Positions 1-7,862 of a DNA stretch of 64,000 nt are shown in pieces; positions within the stretch are counted from its first letter, which is position 1; every line of letters starts with the position of its first letter. Location of the stretch: contig NZ_JAELXQ010000015.1 in assembly GCF_016427605.1 (NCBI RefSeq), forward strand, positions 1-64,000, written 5' to 3'. A program made the position numbers and the translations under genes. The notes beneath the pieces were generated by a model. The model was not told the origin of the DNA. It ran no database searches and worked only from the letters and a program-made list of their open reading frames with translations. This DNA comes from Ochrobactrum sp. Q0168. GTDB lineage: Bacteria; Pseudomonadota; Alphaproteobacteria; Rhizobiales; Rhizobiaceae.

Positions 1-43
1 TGCATAGCGTAAGCCTCCTCTGGCATAGCCGTGACGGGCGGTT

Positions 44-790
44 TCAGTCCAGGTAGTCTTGGTAAACCACAGAGAACCATAAACAACTGAAATCGCTCAA
101 CTTAATTTTCGCGTAGGCTCTTAGGCTCCATGCTTTTCTGCGCTTAGCATTTTTGCAAAGGTCATCTGCCATTAGCGCAAGCGTTTTGCGTAAAGCGTGC
201 GGGTTGAAATATGGAAGCTCGACAGCTGGCATGCAGGTTTGATTATTTTGCGGACTGTGCCCTGATCCATGAGCGGAAGAACTTCGTCAGATCGCGCTCT
301 ATGACGAATTGGATCCATTGCTCGCGGAAACAGTGGGGCTGACTTATTGGATATGCCGTCGTGCAGTTACCCAGTTTGTGAAAATTGCCTCGAATTCCTC
401 ACCAACAGGAAACCAGGCTGTGTGCATGGTTTTTGCATTCTTGGTTTTGACGATGCGTGCATTTTGGAAAACACTGCGGTTCTCCAAATTGATGTGTCGC
501 AGTTGAAGGCTCAGAGCTGCACTGATGCGCGTGCCGCTGAGCAGCAAGAATGCGAGCAAAGCCTGATCTCGTCTTTGGATGAAATTCTCATGAGGCATGG
601 CCAAGACGATGGTGAGAACTTGTTTATGCGTTGGAACAACGTCGTCCTTCCCGGGCGCATCTGTCAATGCTTGAAGGTTGTGCGACGGGGAGAAAATTTA
701 CTCAGTCCTGATGCCACCGTCTTAATGTCCGCGTGGCTTCGAGCCAATCATAGAACTTCTTGAGATCAAGTAACGTGTGAAGCACAGTGG
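44..790 (-). pseudogene. Decayed tyrosine recombinase (integrase)
   Basis: Two pieces of one tyrosine-recombinase gene survive in different frames. The upstream piece (344-667) carries the first catalytic-arginine region, GTRISAALSLQL. The downstream piece (44-232) carries the second, PHALRKTLALM. Between them the frame is closed and part of the catalytic domain is missing. Further upstream (about 690-780) a KKFYDWLEATR segment, typical of the N-terminal core-binding domain, reads in another frame and runs into a stop. No active-site tyrosine context is recognisable at the C-terminus. The enzyme once integrated or excised an element here and is now dead by frameshifts and deletion. Confidence 0.8.
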
Positions 791-814
791 ACGGCGAGCG
801 CTGGTCCGATGTGC

Positions 815-1126
815 TCAGCGATAGAATTCAGCCTTAGCCAGATGCACTTGCACTTGCTTGCAGTGAACGCAAAAGACCTCACCCAAGCCTAGTGGACGGG
901 ACTTATTCCGTTTGTACCAATTCTGAAAATTATTGAGATCCTGACCAAGGTAGAGATCTGTAGCGCTTCGTGAAGCCGGAAGTCCAAGTTGCTTCCATGC
1001 AGTCAAGGTATTCGGCGTAATGCCATAAAGATCCAAGACTTCTCGGGTCGTATAAATTAAATGAGATTTTGCCGCTATATGACTATGGCGGCGAGAGTTC
1101 CGAACATTTGTTTGATTGGAGGTCAT
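815..1126 (-). pseudogene. Truncated HTH protein of integrase-associated type
   Basis: About 103 residues. The start at 1126 is supported by a GGAGG ribosome site. The N-terminal half reads as a MerR/AlpA-like helix-turn-helix (YTTREVLDLYGITPNTLTAWKQLGLP). The C-terminal part begins a cysteine motif (VFCVHCK) and then stops where intact relatives would be expected to supply a second cysteine pair. It lies two bases after the AlpA-like gene and directly before the integrase remnant, so the trio was probably one recombination operon. I infer that the gene was truncated by the same event that damaged the integrase. Confidence 0.55.
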
Positions 1127-1127
1127 A

Positions 1128-1571
1128 TTATGCCTCCAGATTACGGTTTTCAAATGCCAATAGGTCTGACATGCGCCAGCGCGACGTACCCGGACGAATG
1201 ATGTGAGGTTTAGGAAAAGCCTCGACTTCCTTTGACCAGCGCCAAATAGTGGGAACACTATTCGAATAGCGGAGCGCGACTTCTTTAACGGAAAGGTATT
1301 TTTCTTCCTCTGTGGAAGGGGCAGTATATCCGTTGGGAACTGGCGCTTGCTTGTTCGCAGGTTTCGCTACATTGCGTTTTTCAGGACAAACGCTCTCAGA
1401 AATCGATGGGCGACCCTTAAGGTCGGCATAAGTCTGCTTGCCGAAAGAATGGGCGTTATCTGAAGAAGGCTCTTGGGTGTTTTGTGAAACTGGCAAAGCA
1501 TTGTGCTTAACATCCAGATCCTGCGCATCTTTTTCAGTTTCGATAAACGAAAGCTGGCCATCCATAGTCAT
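1128..1571 (-). CDS. AlpA-like HTH / excisionase-type regulator
   Basis: A protein of 147 residues from the ATG at 1571 (a second ATG is at 1565). The first ~85 residues are polar and low in complexity. The C-terminal 50 residues form an AlpA/excisionase-type winged HTH: YLSVKEVALRYSNSVPTIWRW, then FPKPHIIRPGTSRWRMSDL. Such proteins bind att or promoter DNA of integrated elements and regulate excision or integrase expression. It is the first gene of the short operon that ends in the broken integrase. It is probably a relic regulator of the dead island; its own reading frame is intact. Confidence 0.65.
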   Translation of the reverse strand: MTMDGQLSFIETEKDAQDLDVKHNALPVSQNTQEPSSDNAHSFGKQTYADLKGRPSISESVCPEKRNVAKPANKQAPVPNGYTAPSTEEEKYLSVKEVALRYSNSVPTIWRWSKEVEAFPKPHIIRPGTSRWRMSDLLAFENRNLEA

Positions 1572-2026
1572 GATATACCCCAACCCACCGCTTAAGGGAT
1601 AGGTTTCAGATTGGAGCACGTCATGCGCAAATGTTGATGTTTAAGCGATTCTAGGTATCAATCGCCACGATTGGCAAGCGGAATTTCTATCAGCGATATT
1701 TGGTGTGAATTTATGCCCCGATGAGCCCGTTGATAGGCTGATTGTGAGCGCCGTGTATTTTATAAAGAAAAAACAGTGGCTTATAAATGTCGCATGGCGG
1801 AGGGGGTGTCAGTCCAACTAATTAATCTAAATATCTGCTTTTAATGGTAATAATCTCCTGTCCTCTGCGAAGATATACGAAGAAATGTACACATTTTTTG
1901 ACTCAACGGTTAGCGGTAAAATGGAAGGCTGTTCTCGTGGACGTAGCCGATCAGGTTGTGGCGTAGATTGCGTGAATGGACGCCGGTACTATCCGCGTAC
2001 GCGATCTAAACGAATCAAGGCACCAG
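1572..2026. other. Intergenic region between divergent genes
   Basis: About 450 bases between the leftward AlpA-like gene and the rightward membrane-coiled-coil gene. It is AT-rich from 1740 on and should hold both divergent promoters. I see no gene here: the short plus-strand frame around 1885-2030 lacks a ribosome site and has unlikely composition. No convincing -35/-10 pair can be chosen by eye. Confidence 0.5.
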
Positions 2027-2926
2027 ATGTTTCAACAAATAATCGATTGGCTATTGAACATTGTTATCTCAACGGGTGCCATTGGCTTCATTGCTTTCAT
2101 AATGCGGGATACCATTTCACAACTATTCACTCGTTCGGTTGCAAACCATTACGAAAAGGAGCTGGAAACCTTTCGCGCCGAGATTCGAGAGAAAGAAGAG
2201 ATATTTCGAACTGAGTTGCGCGGAAGTGAGAAGGAACTCGACGAAATTCGGAGCTATCTGATATCTGCCAACAAAGAGCGAAACACGCTAATTCAAGCAA
2301 AACGCCTTGACGCAGCAGAAAGCTTACTTAAAGCAAGACAATCTCTGTCTCAGTTCAGCATGTTGGTAGAATACATTAATATTCTCAACATTGACCACAT
2401 ACTCGAGAATGGCAACAACCCAAAGATCATTGAATTTATAAAGACATTATTGAATCCATTTGATATTGACAACAAAATCCAAACGCTGAGTGCCACAGAT
2501 AAAACGCTATTCAACCTTTATTTAAGCGATCAAACTCTGAAGCTTTACTCCGCTTATGAAAGCCTGATTTACAGCGCCGTGATACTAATGAAATTTATGA
2601 CTGTTCCGCTCGAAGATAAAAGCGATATCATTGACGCCGTTGGACTCAGAAAAAAGATAATCGAAATAGCTCCAACTTCCAAAGAAGGTTTTGATAAGTT
2701 TGGTGAGCGTTATGCATTTCATTGGAGTGGATACGTTCATGATCAAATTCTAATATCAACGCGGCGGGATATTTTCGGAGACGATTCAAGTCTTGTAGAA
2801 ATGAAATCAATGGAACGCGTTGCCGTCCAGTCGCGAGAAGCACAAAACAACATTCGCGAAATATTGCGTCGCTCAGGTCTCTCCGACGCATTGTTGGAGC
2901 CTCCTGATAAAACTAACGCAACGTGA
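2027..2926 (+). CDS. Membrane-anchored coiled-coil protein, unknown function
   Basis: About 299 residues from the ATG at 2027 (AAGG upstream; an in-frame ATG at 1976 is less likely). One transmembrane helix lies near residues 8-28 (IVISTGAIGFIAFIM). A charged coiled coil follows, roughly 38-95, rich in Glu/Arg/Lys, and then an AT-rich helical domain of ~200 residues. I recognise no catalytic motif. It is convergent with the MTase-TM-DGQHR operon and shares its low GC, suggesting arrival with the island. The layout (short N-terminus, one TM, coiled coil, helical domain) is the same as that of the prophage gene at 14454-15212. Anti-phage or superinfection-exclusion roles are possible but unproven. 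Confidence 0.75.
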   Translation: MFQQIIDWLLNIVISTGAIGFIAFIMRDTISQLFTRSVANHYEKELETFRAEIREKEEIFRTELRGSEKELDEIRSYLISANKERNTLIQAKRLDAAESLLKARQSLSQFSMLVEYINILNIDHILENGNNPKIIEFIKTLLNPFDIDNKIQTLSATDKTLFNLYLSDQTLKLYSAYESLIYSAVILMKFMTVPLEDKSDIIDAVGLRKKIIEIAPTSKEGFDKFGERYAFHWSGYVHDQILISTRRDIFGDDSSLVEMKSMERVAVQSREAQNNIREILRRSGLSDALLEPPDKTNAT

Positions 2927-3019
2927 TGAATAGGCGGGGGTTAACGTGAGCCGCCGAGCTAGAACAATTCTTCGGATGCCGGCTTAGAAGGCAGGTATTT
3001 TTATTTCAGAAACAAAGAA

Positions 3020-3073
3020 GGTTCCAACATCTGAATCGTCACTGTAGACGCTGAAAGATCAAATGTTGGAACC
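3020..3073. repeat. Long-arm inverted repeat between convergent genes
   Basis: Arms GGTTCCAACAT (3020-3030) and ATGTTGGAACC (3063-3073) are perfectly complementary, and the pairing extends with a single mismatch. The ~32-base centre is long for a terminator and no T-run follows either arm. It sits between the convergent genes ending at 2926 and 3111. It may be a bidirectional transcription barrier, or a remnant end of a small mobile repeat. Confidence 0.5.
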
Positions 3074-3110
3074 CATTTAAACCAAAAATAGTATTGATCA
3101 GATCATCCTA

Positions 3111-4268
3111 TTAAAAGAATCCATCCTGTCTGCTCACCAATTTAATCAATTCATTGTATAAAGCCGCAGAACCACTCGTGCCCGGAGGAAAACGTTCAGT
3201 TGTGAAGTCCTTATCCTCTAAATCGGAAGCTTCAAAAATTTTTAAGAATTTCTGCTTTGACACTACTTCTGGACTTCCAGTGATCTCCAAGTAAGCGTCC
3301 TTAAGAAATCGAATTAATGCATTAAAGCCATTAGTTCGGGCCAAAATAGCACCACGCCCACGCGACTCCCAGGCATTTGGCCATCTTTCCTTTACCGCGT
3401 TGAAGTAATTGATAAGAATCGCAAGAACTTTGTAATCCTCATTCTTTTGAAAGAAAGGATAGAATATGCGACTATTAAAATCTTTCGGGCCGCGATCTGG
3501 CCATGCCCCCGAACGCCTGCCAATATCGCGATCACCGATTGGATCTTTTGTGATAAGTGGCAATATGCCCTTAACGATTGTTGCCTGAGAGAGTGTCTCT
3601 CCAAAAACTCCGTCAGTAGCGGATCCGAGACGTTTGATCGACTTATAAAATGGGCTATCTGGAATGTCATTCAGATTAACCACTATTTCATGGCACGTCT
3701 TCTCCGGACTTCTGCCTCGATCAAGTGAGAACAAATCGTACACGAGGCTTTTATTAACCTTAGTCTGAGCCAAGTTAACTTTAGAAAAGATCATAGCCTG
3801 CGTACCTTCATCGATGCCAACGAAAATATTCACAGAAAGATCCCAGTTAATACCGGTCCCCTCAAACGCTTTAAGACGATGTTGTCCATCGATAATTGTC
3901 GCGATTGAATCAAATGGAATATCGACCGACTGGGTTTCTTTATTGTAATATTCGCTAAGCTGCAGCTTGCGCTGCCCAGAATCATCAACAATAAACGAAG
4001 CGCATCTTTCGTCGACTGAGATCACGATCGAAGTGGGAAAGCTACCATCTTCGGTTCGGATATACTGGCTGATCTCCTGAACGCGGGATGCTTTTAATGG
4101 CCGTTGAATACCCAAAAACTCTTTCACGCCATTATTTTCACGGATCTGGCGAAAATCAAATGTACACAGCTCAAGCAGCGTTTGAGCTTTTATCACACAC
4201 GAATAGAATACACCTACACTCTGCTCCAGTTCGAGGAAATTCAAAACAATATCTTTATTGTTCGTCAC
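3111..4268 (-). CDS. DGQHR-domain (DndB/DpdB-like) protein
   Basis: About 385 residues from GTG at 4268. That start is preferred because GAGGAG lies seven bases upstream; a TTG at 4283 is the in-frame alternative. The diagnostic DGQHR motif is at about residues 127-131 (ATIIDGQHRLKAFEG), with a downstream NIFVGID...FSKVNLAQTKVNKS block typical of DGQHR proteins. Known members include DndB, which regulates phosphorothioation genes, and a component of the Dpd 7-deazaguanine system; both belong to DNA-modification defence loci. No dnd or dpd core genes are present here. The gene overlaps the preceding four-TM gene by 14 bases and ends a three-gene operon, so it probably works with the methyltransferase. 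Confidence 0.85.
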   Translation of the reverse strand: MTNNKDIVLNFLELEQSVGVFYSCVIKAQTLLELCTFDFRQIRENNGVKEFLGIQRPLKASRVQEISQYIRTEDGSFPTSIVISVDERCASFIVDDSGQRKLQLSEYYNKETQSVDIPFDSIATIIDGQHRLKAFEGTGINWDLSVNIFVGIDEGTQAMIFSKVNLAQTKVNKSLVYDLFSLDRGRSPEKTCHEIVVNLNDIPDSPFYKSIKRLGSATDGVFGETLSQATIVKGILPLITKDPIGDRDIGRRSGAWPDRGPKDFNSRIFYPFFQKNEDYKVLAILINYFNAVKERWPNAWESRGRGAILARTNGFNALIRFLKDAYLEITGSPEVVSKQKFLKIFEASDLEDKDFTTERFPPGTSGSAALYNELIKLVSRQDGFF

Positions 4269-4773
4269 TGCTAAACTCCTCAAACTTACTGCGCATTGAG
4301 TTTGTCTCTCTTTTTAAAGTGTCCCCGGCATTTGGTGGATCTATTCTCGAATAAAAAATCGATAGATAATACAGGAAAACGACCATAGGATAGAATATAT
4401 AGCTTGCGCGAATGACAGACCGATTTACGACGTTCGTAAACGTCGGGTCAAACCCTGAGTAACCTACGACTATTAACATAATTATTGTCGTTATGAACCC
4501 GACAAATATACGTGCATTGTGTCTAGCTGTCTCATTTTGAACAACAGACAACCAAAATATCGATCCAAACAATCCATATGACAATAAAAATAGTTGCCCC
4601 TTTCCCATCAACGGTTCCAGGACAGATGCATCCCATCCATCGGCCTTTGCCATGCTAATGAAGGCAGGAACCACAAATGGGACCAATGAAAACAATGTTG
4701 TTACTGTCACTTCAGTGATAGCTCGTTGGTGCAATCCACCTCGCGTGAAGAATTGACGCATCCAATACATCAT
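4255..4773 (-). CDS. Four-TM membrane protein of the MTase-DGQHR operon
   Basis: A protein of 172 residues with four predicted membrane helices, near 22-43, 55-78, 86-106 and 120-142, and a charged cytoplasmic C-tail of ~30 residues. I recognise no family. Its start codon overlaps the methyltransferase stop (ATGA at 4770-4773) and its end overlaps the DGQHR start, so all three are translationally coupled. Small multi-TM proteins inside modification loci often act as toxic or abortive effectors; that role is inference from context. Confidence 0.8.
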   Translation of the reverse strand: MMYWMRQFFTRGGLHQRAITEVTVTTLFSLVPFVVPAFISMAKADGWDASVLEPLMGKGQLFLLSYGLFGSIFWLSVVQNETARHNARIFVGFITTIIMLIVVGYSGFDPTFTNVVNRSVIRASYIFYPMVVFLYYLSIFYSRIDPPNAGDTLKRETNSMRSKFEEFSSDEQ

Positions 4774-5561
4774 ACCCTCACGATCAGTTCGGTGGTTGTA
4801 CCGCGAAAAGCGGAGCTGCCACTAATAACAGAATGTCTCGAGACTTCAGACTTCGTTCCCAAATCCCCATATAGTTCAGCCACAGAAATATGATTTGCAT
4901 TACTAAGGATTATTGAAGCTCCACGAGCCGCCGCTGATTCAATACTTTTTTTCAGGCGGATCTGATCAGACCACGTGAAGATCTTTTCATTATATTTGAC
5001 GAACCCATTCATGTTGTGCGCGACAGTATATGGCGGATCAATAAAGACTAAGTCACCACTTCCGGCCCTACTCAGAACTTTCTCAAAATCTCCTTGAATA
5101 ATTTCTGCTTGCTTCAGAATTGAGGAGGCGCGGAAAAAATCATCCGATGGCAACAGGACCGCCGTTTTAGAACCAATAGGAACGTTAAATTCACCTCTTT
5201 GATTGAGACGGTACAAACCGTTCCAACACGTTCTATTTAAGTACAACATCCGCGCCGCAGATTCCAAGGAAGACACAGGAACTTGCTGTCTTATATAATA
5301 ATAATAGTCTTTCGAGTGGTTCGCCTGGTGATCTTGAAGAAGTTGAATTATTCCAGCGGGATTATCACGTACATTTTCATACAGATTGATAAGTTCAGAA
5401 TTTACATCTGATATCAATGCAGCATTAGGCTCTAAGGCAAAAAAACCCGCCCCACCGCCCAAGAATGGCTCGATATATCGCTCAAACTTGGGCAATGTCT
5501 TGATGAAATTGTCATTAAAGAGCCAACGTTTCCCGCCAGCCCATTTAAGAAATGGCAGCAT
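4770..5561 (-). CDS. D12-class DNA N6-adenine methyltransferase (Dam-like)
   Basis: A protein of 263 residues, normal for Dam/D12 enzymes. The N-terminal PFLKWAGGKRWL and motif I FLGGGAGFFAL (about 33-43) form the AdoMet site. The catalytic motif DPPY is at 175-178, and LSNANH downstream is typical of the family. It transfers methyl from S-adenosylmethionine to adenine N6 in a short site, often GATC; the actual target cannot be read from sequence. It is the first gene of the operon with the four-TM and DGQHR genes; a purine-rich GGGGGAAAC lies just before the ATG. GC is well below that of the prophage and Ku regions, consistent with horizontal transfer. Confidence 0.9.
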   Translation of the reverse strand: MLPFLKWAGGKRWLFNDNFIKTLPKFERYIEPFLGGGAGFFALEPNAALISDVNSELINLYENVRDNPAGIIQLLQDHQANHSKDYYYYIRQQVPVSSLESAARMLYLNRTCWNGLYRLNQRGEFNVPIGSKTAVLLPSDDFFRASSILKQAEIIQGDFEKVLSRAGSGDLVFIDPPYTVAHNMNGFVKYNEKIFTWSDQIRLKKSIESAAARGASIILSNANHISVAELYGDLGTKSEVSRHSVISGSSAFRGTTTELIVRV

Positions 5562-5720
5562 GTTTCCCCCTGTGTTGGGCTTATATCGCCGAGGAAATGA
5601 CAGCGGTCAATATTGACTTTTTAATAATAGTTAATTTCAAAAACTGATATGTCTGATCCGAACGAATCTTGGTTGTCTTGTAAATAGCCCAAATTCTGGA
5701 TTGACTCATTTTCAGAATGA

Positions 5721-5735
5721 GAACATTTTAGGAAC
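5721..5735 (+). promoter_or_regulatory. SOS box (LexA operator)
   Basis: GAACATTTTAGGAAC is a perfect direct repeat GAAC-N7-GAAC. It is the complement of the GTTC-N7-GTTC operator bound by alphaproteobacterial LexA. It lies 72 bases before the first gene of the operon that contains the SRAP protein, so that operon should be induced by DNA damage. Confidence 0.8.
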
Positions 5736-5806
5736 ATCGGGGATTGACCCGATGACATTACAGACATGCTTGGTGGCGTGTATGTCTGCTTCACTGGAGC
5801 AGAACA

Positions 5807-6004
5807 ATGAGTGCGGTTGCGCAGAAAAATGAATACGAAGACGAAATCGATCTGGTGCTATCCTATCACGATGGCGATGCGCGAGCTGCTATCCAGACCT
5901 TGCTGAAAGACCGCGATTTTCTGGTGAAGGAAATCGAATACGCCAGTCTGGCAATGTCCATGGGCTTTGCCCGCGGCTGGAAGCCACCGGTGTCCGTGAA
6001 ATGA
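5807..6004 (+). CDS. Small protein, first gene of SOS operon
   Basis: A protein of 65 residues, acidic, with no membrane segment. It shows alternating helix-forming stretches (EDEIDLVLSYHDGDARAAIQTLLKDRDFL). No known family is recognised. It is the first gene behind the SOS box and its end overlaps the next start (ATGA at 6001-6004), so it is part of the damage-inducible operon. Its function is unknown; a DNA-damage role is inferred only from regulation and position. Confidence 0.7.
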   Translation: MSAVAQKNEYEDEIDLVLSYHDGDARAAIQTLLKDRDFLVKEIEYASLAMSMGFARGWKPPVSVK

Positions 6005-6300
6005 GCAGCAGGTCACGCGGTGAGCCGTCAAAAACGTTCATCAACAAAGAGTATCCGTTTCAGGTCGTGCTTTACCTCACAGACTGGCACCGAACAAACC
6101 TTGTTCAGATGTTGAACGACCGGCAGAGATTGGGCGGCTATCACCTGTGGGCCGGTGTGTATCACGATAAGAAAGATTTCAGCACGGCCATTTTCCAGAC
6201 CGAGGAAGGCCAGCAAGAATTCATCCGGCTTTATGGCGGCAAGGCACATAACCCGCACGACAAGTCTTCCAAGCCGTGGGAGACGTATTTTGAAAAATGA
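6001..6300 (+). CDS. Hypothetical protein, second gene of SOS operon
   Basis: A protein of 99 residues, rich in aromatic and charged residues (YPFQVVLYLTDWHRTNLVQML, YHLWAGVYHDKKDF). It is soluble, with no signal or TM. Both ends overlap neighbours by four bases (ATGA), indicating translational coupling within the LexA-controlled operon. No family is recognised. Confidence 0.7.
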   Translation: MSSRSRGEPSKTFINKEYPFQVVLYLTDWHRTNLVQMLNDRQRLGGYHLWAGVYHDKKDFSTAIFQTEEGQQEFIRLYGGKAHNPHDKSSKPWETYFEK

Positions 6301-6542
6301 GAATAAGACCGACCTTCCTGAAGGAAATGCCTGCTTCAGCACGGATAATGGATCTGTTCGGCTGGTACGAACTTTACGGCTATTGCTGCCGCTGCGGTCA
6401 TATCGGCTCAGTAGACAGAACCATCATTCTGCGAAAGTTCGGCACGCACACCTACTTCGTGGATCTGCACCCGCGAATGCGGTGCAAGGCCTGTACAGCC
6501 AAGGGCGATGCACAATTCGGAATTACCAAGGCGCCGAGATAA
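6297..6542 (+). CDS. Small zinc-ribbon protein of SOS operon
   Basis: A protein of 81 residues. Two cysteine pairs, CCRC in YGYCCRCGHIG and CKAC in MRCKACTAKG, are spaced like a zinc ribbon. The start overlaps the previous stop; an internal ATG (6327) is an alternative. It may bind nucleic acid or a partner protein; no named family is recognised. Confidence 0.6.
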   Translation: MRIRPTFLKEMPASARIMDLFGWYELYGYCCRCGHIGSVDRTIILRKFGTHTYFVDLHPRMRCKACTAKGDAQFGITKAPR

Positions 6543-6731
6543 ATGAGCGGATATAAGAGCGAGAACACCGTCGCATCCAAAGGCGGCAAGCTTTTTGAGC
6601 ATTATTGCGATGCAAAAGGCTGCAAGGCGTGGGGATCGTTCGGCTACAAGACGGCGGCCTACGGACAGCTGTGGTTCTGCCGCGAGCATAAACAGGAAGG
6701 CGAAGATGCCTTGGCTGGACGAAAACAATAA
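6543..6731 (+). CDS. Small Cys/His protein of SOS operon
   Basis: A protein of 62 residues that begins directly after the previous stop codon. A CDAKGC motif followed by WFCREH gives a C-x4-C...C-x2-H pattern suited to one zinc ion. Its role is unknown; position links it to the SRAP gene downstream. Confidence 0.6.
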   Translation: MSGYKSENTVASKGGKLFEHYCDAKGCKAWGSFGYKTAAYGQLWFCREHKQEGEDALAGRKQ

Positions 6732-6763
6732 GCGCACTACATTCCTGCAACCGGGAGGCGCGC

Positions 6764-7441
6764 ATGTGCGGACGATTTACCCAGACTTATACGTGGGCTG
6801 AAATCCACGCGATGTACAATCTGACGGCAGTTACGCCTCGGAATATCCAGCCTCGATATAACATCGCTCCGACAACGCAGGTTGGTGTCATTACGCAAAA
6901 CGGCGGAAACCTCGACTATTCAGAAATGCGTTGGTGGCTCGTACCCAATTGGTGGTCGAAGGATATGAAGAGTGTCCCGGCTACTTTCAACGCTCGATCT
7001 GAAGAGATCACCGGCAAGCCAATGTTTCGCTCCGCTTTCAAAAGTACCCGTTGCCTTATCCCGGCCTCTGGTTTTTTTGAATGGACCGGCCCGAAAGAGG
7101 CACGCCAACCTTGGTTCATATCTGCCAAGGACGGCAAGCCCCTAACATTCGCCGGGCTTTATGAACGCTGGAAAAATCGCGAGACAGGCGAGGAAGTGAA
7201 AAGCTGCACGATAATCACCTGTGCGGCGAACGACTTCATGGCAAAAATTCACACCCGGATGCCCGTCATTCTGGAAGAAAAAAACTGGCATCTTTGGCTG
7301 TCAGAGCCGCGCCAAGACCTTCTCAAACCCGCAAACGACGACATATTGCAAGCATGGCGCGTGTCGCCCCAGGTTAACAATAGCCGCTACACAGGCGACG
7401 ATACCATGGTGGAGGTGCACGATGAAAGGCCCGAAGCGTGA
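6764..7441 (+). CDS. SRAP-domain abasic-site protein (YedK/HMCES family)
   Basis: A protein of 225 residues, full length for the family. After initiator Met removal, Cys2 of MCGRF is the residue that cross-links to abasic sites in single-stranded DNA. The other conserved parts are present: YNIAPTTQ (about 32-39), FNARSE (75-80), CLIPASGFFEW with Glu106, and HTRMP with His163. Family members shield AP sites by a thiazolidine cross-link. A GGAGG site precedes the ATG. It belongs to the SOS-box operon starting at 5807, which fits the name SOS response-associated peptidase. The next gene overlaps its 3' end. Confidence 0.93.
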   Translation: MCGRFTQTYTWAEIHAMYNLTAVTPRNIQPRYNIAPTTQVGVITQNGGNLDYSEMRWWLVPNWWSKDMKSVPATFNARSEEITGKPMFRSAFKSTRCLIPASGFFEWTGPKEARQPWFISAKDGKPLTFAGLYERWKNRETGEEVKSCTIITCAANDFMAKIHTRMPVILEEKNWHLWLSEPRQDLLKPANDDILQAWRVSPQVNNSRYTGDDTMVEVHDERPEA

Positions 7442-7616
7442 AGGGGAATACGACGATCGCGATCTGGATTGTCAAAGAGCGATTTCCGACAGCCTAGTGG
7501 AAACAATTGACGAAGCCGAAGCGGCTGGATGGAGCCGGATTGAAGCCGCTCAAGCTCTCTTTAACGCTGCCGCCGCGATCTTGGCCGGTGAAGCGGGCAC
7601 AGATCCGGAGGAATAA
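7422..7616 (+). CDS. Small acidic protein, last gene of SOS operon
   Basis: A protein of 64 residues from ATG 7422, with GGAGG seven bases upstream, overlapping the SRAP gene by 20 bases. It is acidic and helical (SDSLVETIDEAEAAGWSRIEAAQALFNAAAAIL). No family or motif is recognised. It ends upstream of the terminator at 7731 and so closes the operon. Confidence 0.7.
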   Translation: MKGPKREGEYDDRDLDCQRAISDSLVETIDEAEAAGWSRIEAAQALFNAAAAILAGEAGTDPEE

Positions 7617-7730
7617 TGCTGGGCTTCGCCCATTCTAATTGAAACAATCCTCACCCTCGCCAGTTTGGACGCCCATTCAGGCCATAGCCATGCGCCTGTT
7701 TACGGCGTGGCTCGCTTCGGCAGGCGCATA

Positions 7731-7768
7731 CCCCGTCAGCTAAACGGCTGGCGGGGTTCAATATTTTT
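7731..7768 (+). terminator. Rho-independent terminator of SOS operon
   Basis: A ten-base-pair stem (CCCCGTCAGC with GCTGGCGGGG, one G-T pair) with a six-base loop, followed by TTCAATATTTTT. It lies ~115 bases past the last gene of the SOS operon. Confidence 0.75.
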
Positions 7769-7862
7769 GCTTGAGAATTAGAATTAATATTAAGTGATAA
7801 TAATTAGATATCTAATATTTCTGAACGGCGTACGCTTGCCTTCTAAATATAAGGAGGCTGCC

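Noticed and set aside
1885..2214. Plus-strand frame of 109 codons overlapping the start of the coiled-coil gene
   Set aside because: No ribosome site, odd Arg/Cys composition, and it overlaps the better-supported frame starting at 2027.
3111..5561. Calling the island a Dnd or Dpd system
   Set aside because: Only the DGQHR protein is shared; the cysteine desulfurase, DndC/D/E or Dpd core genes are absent.
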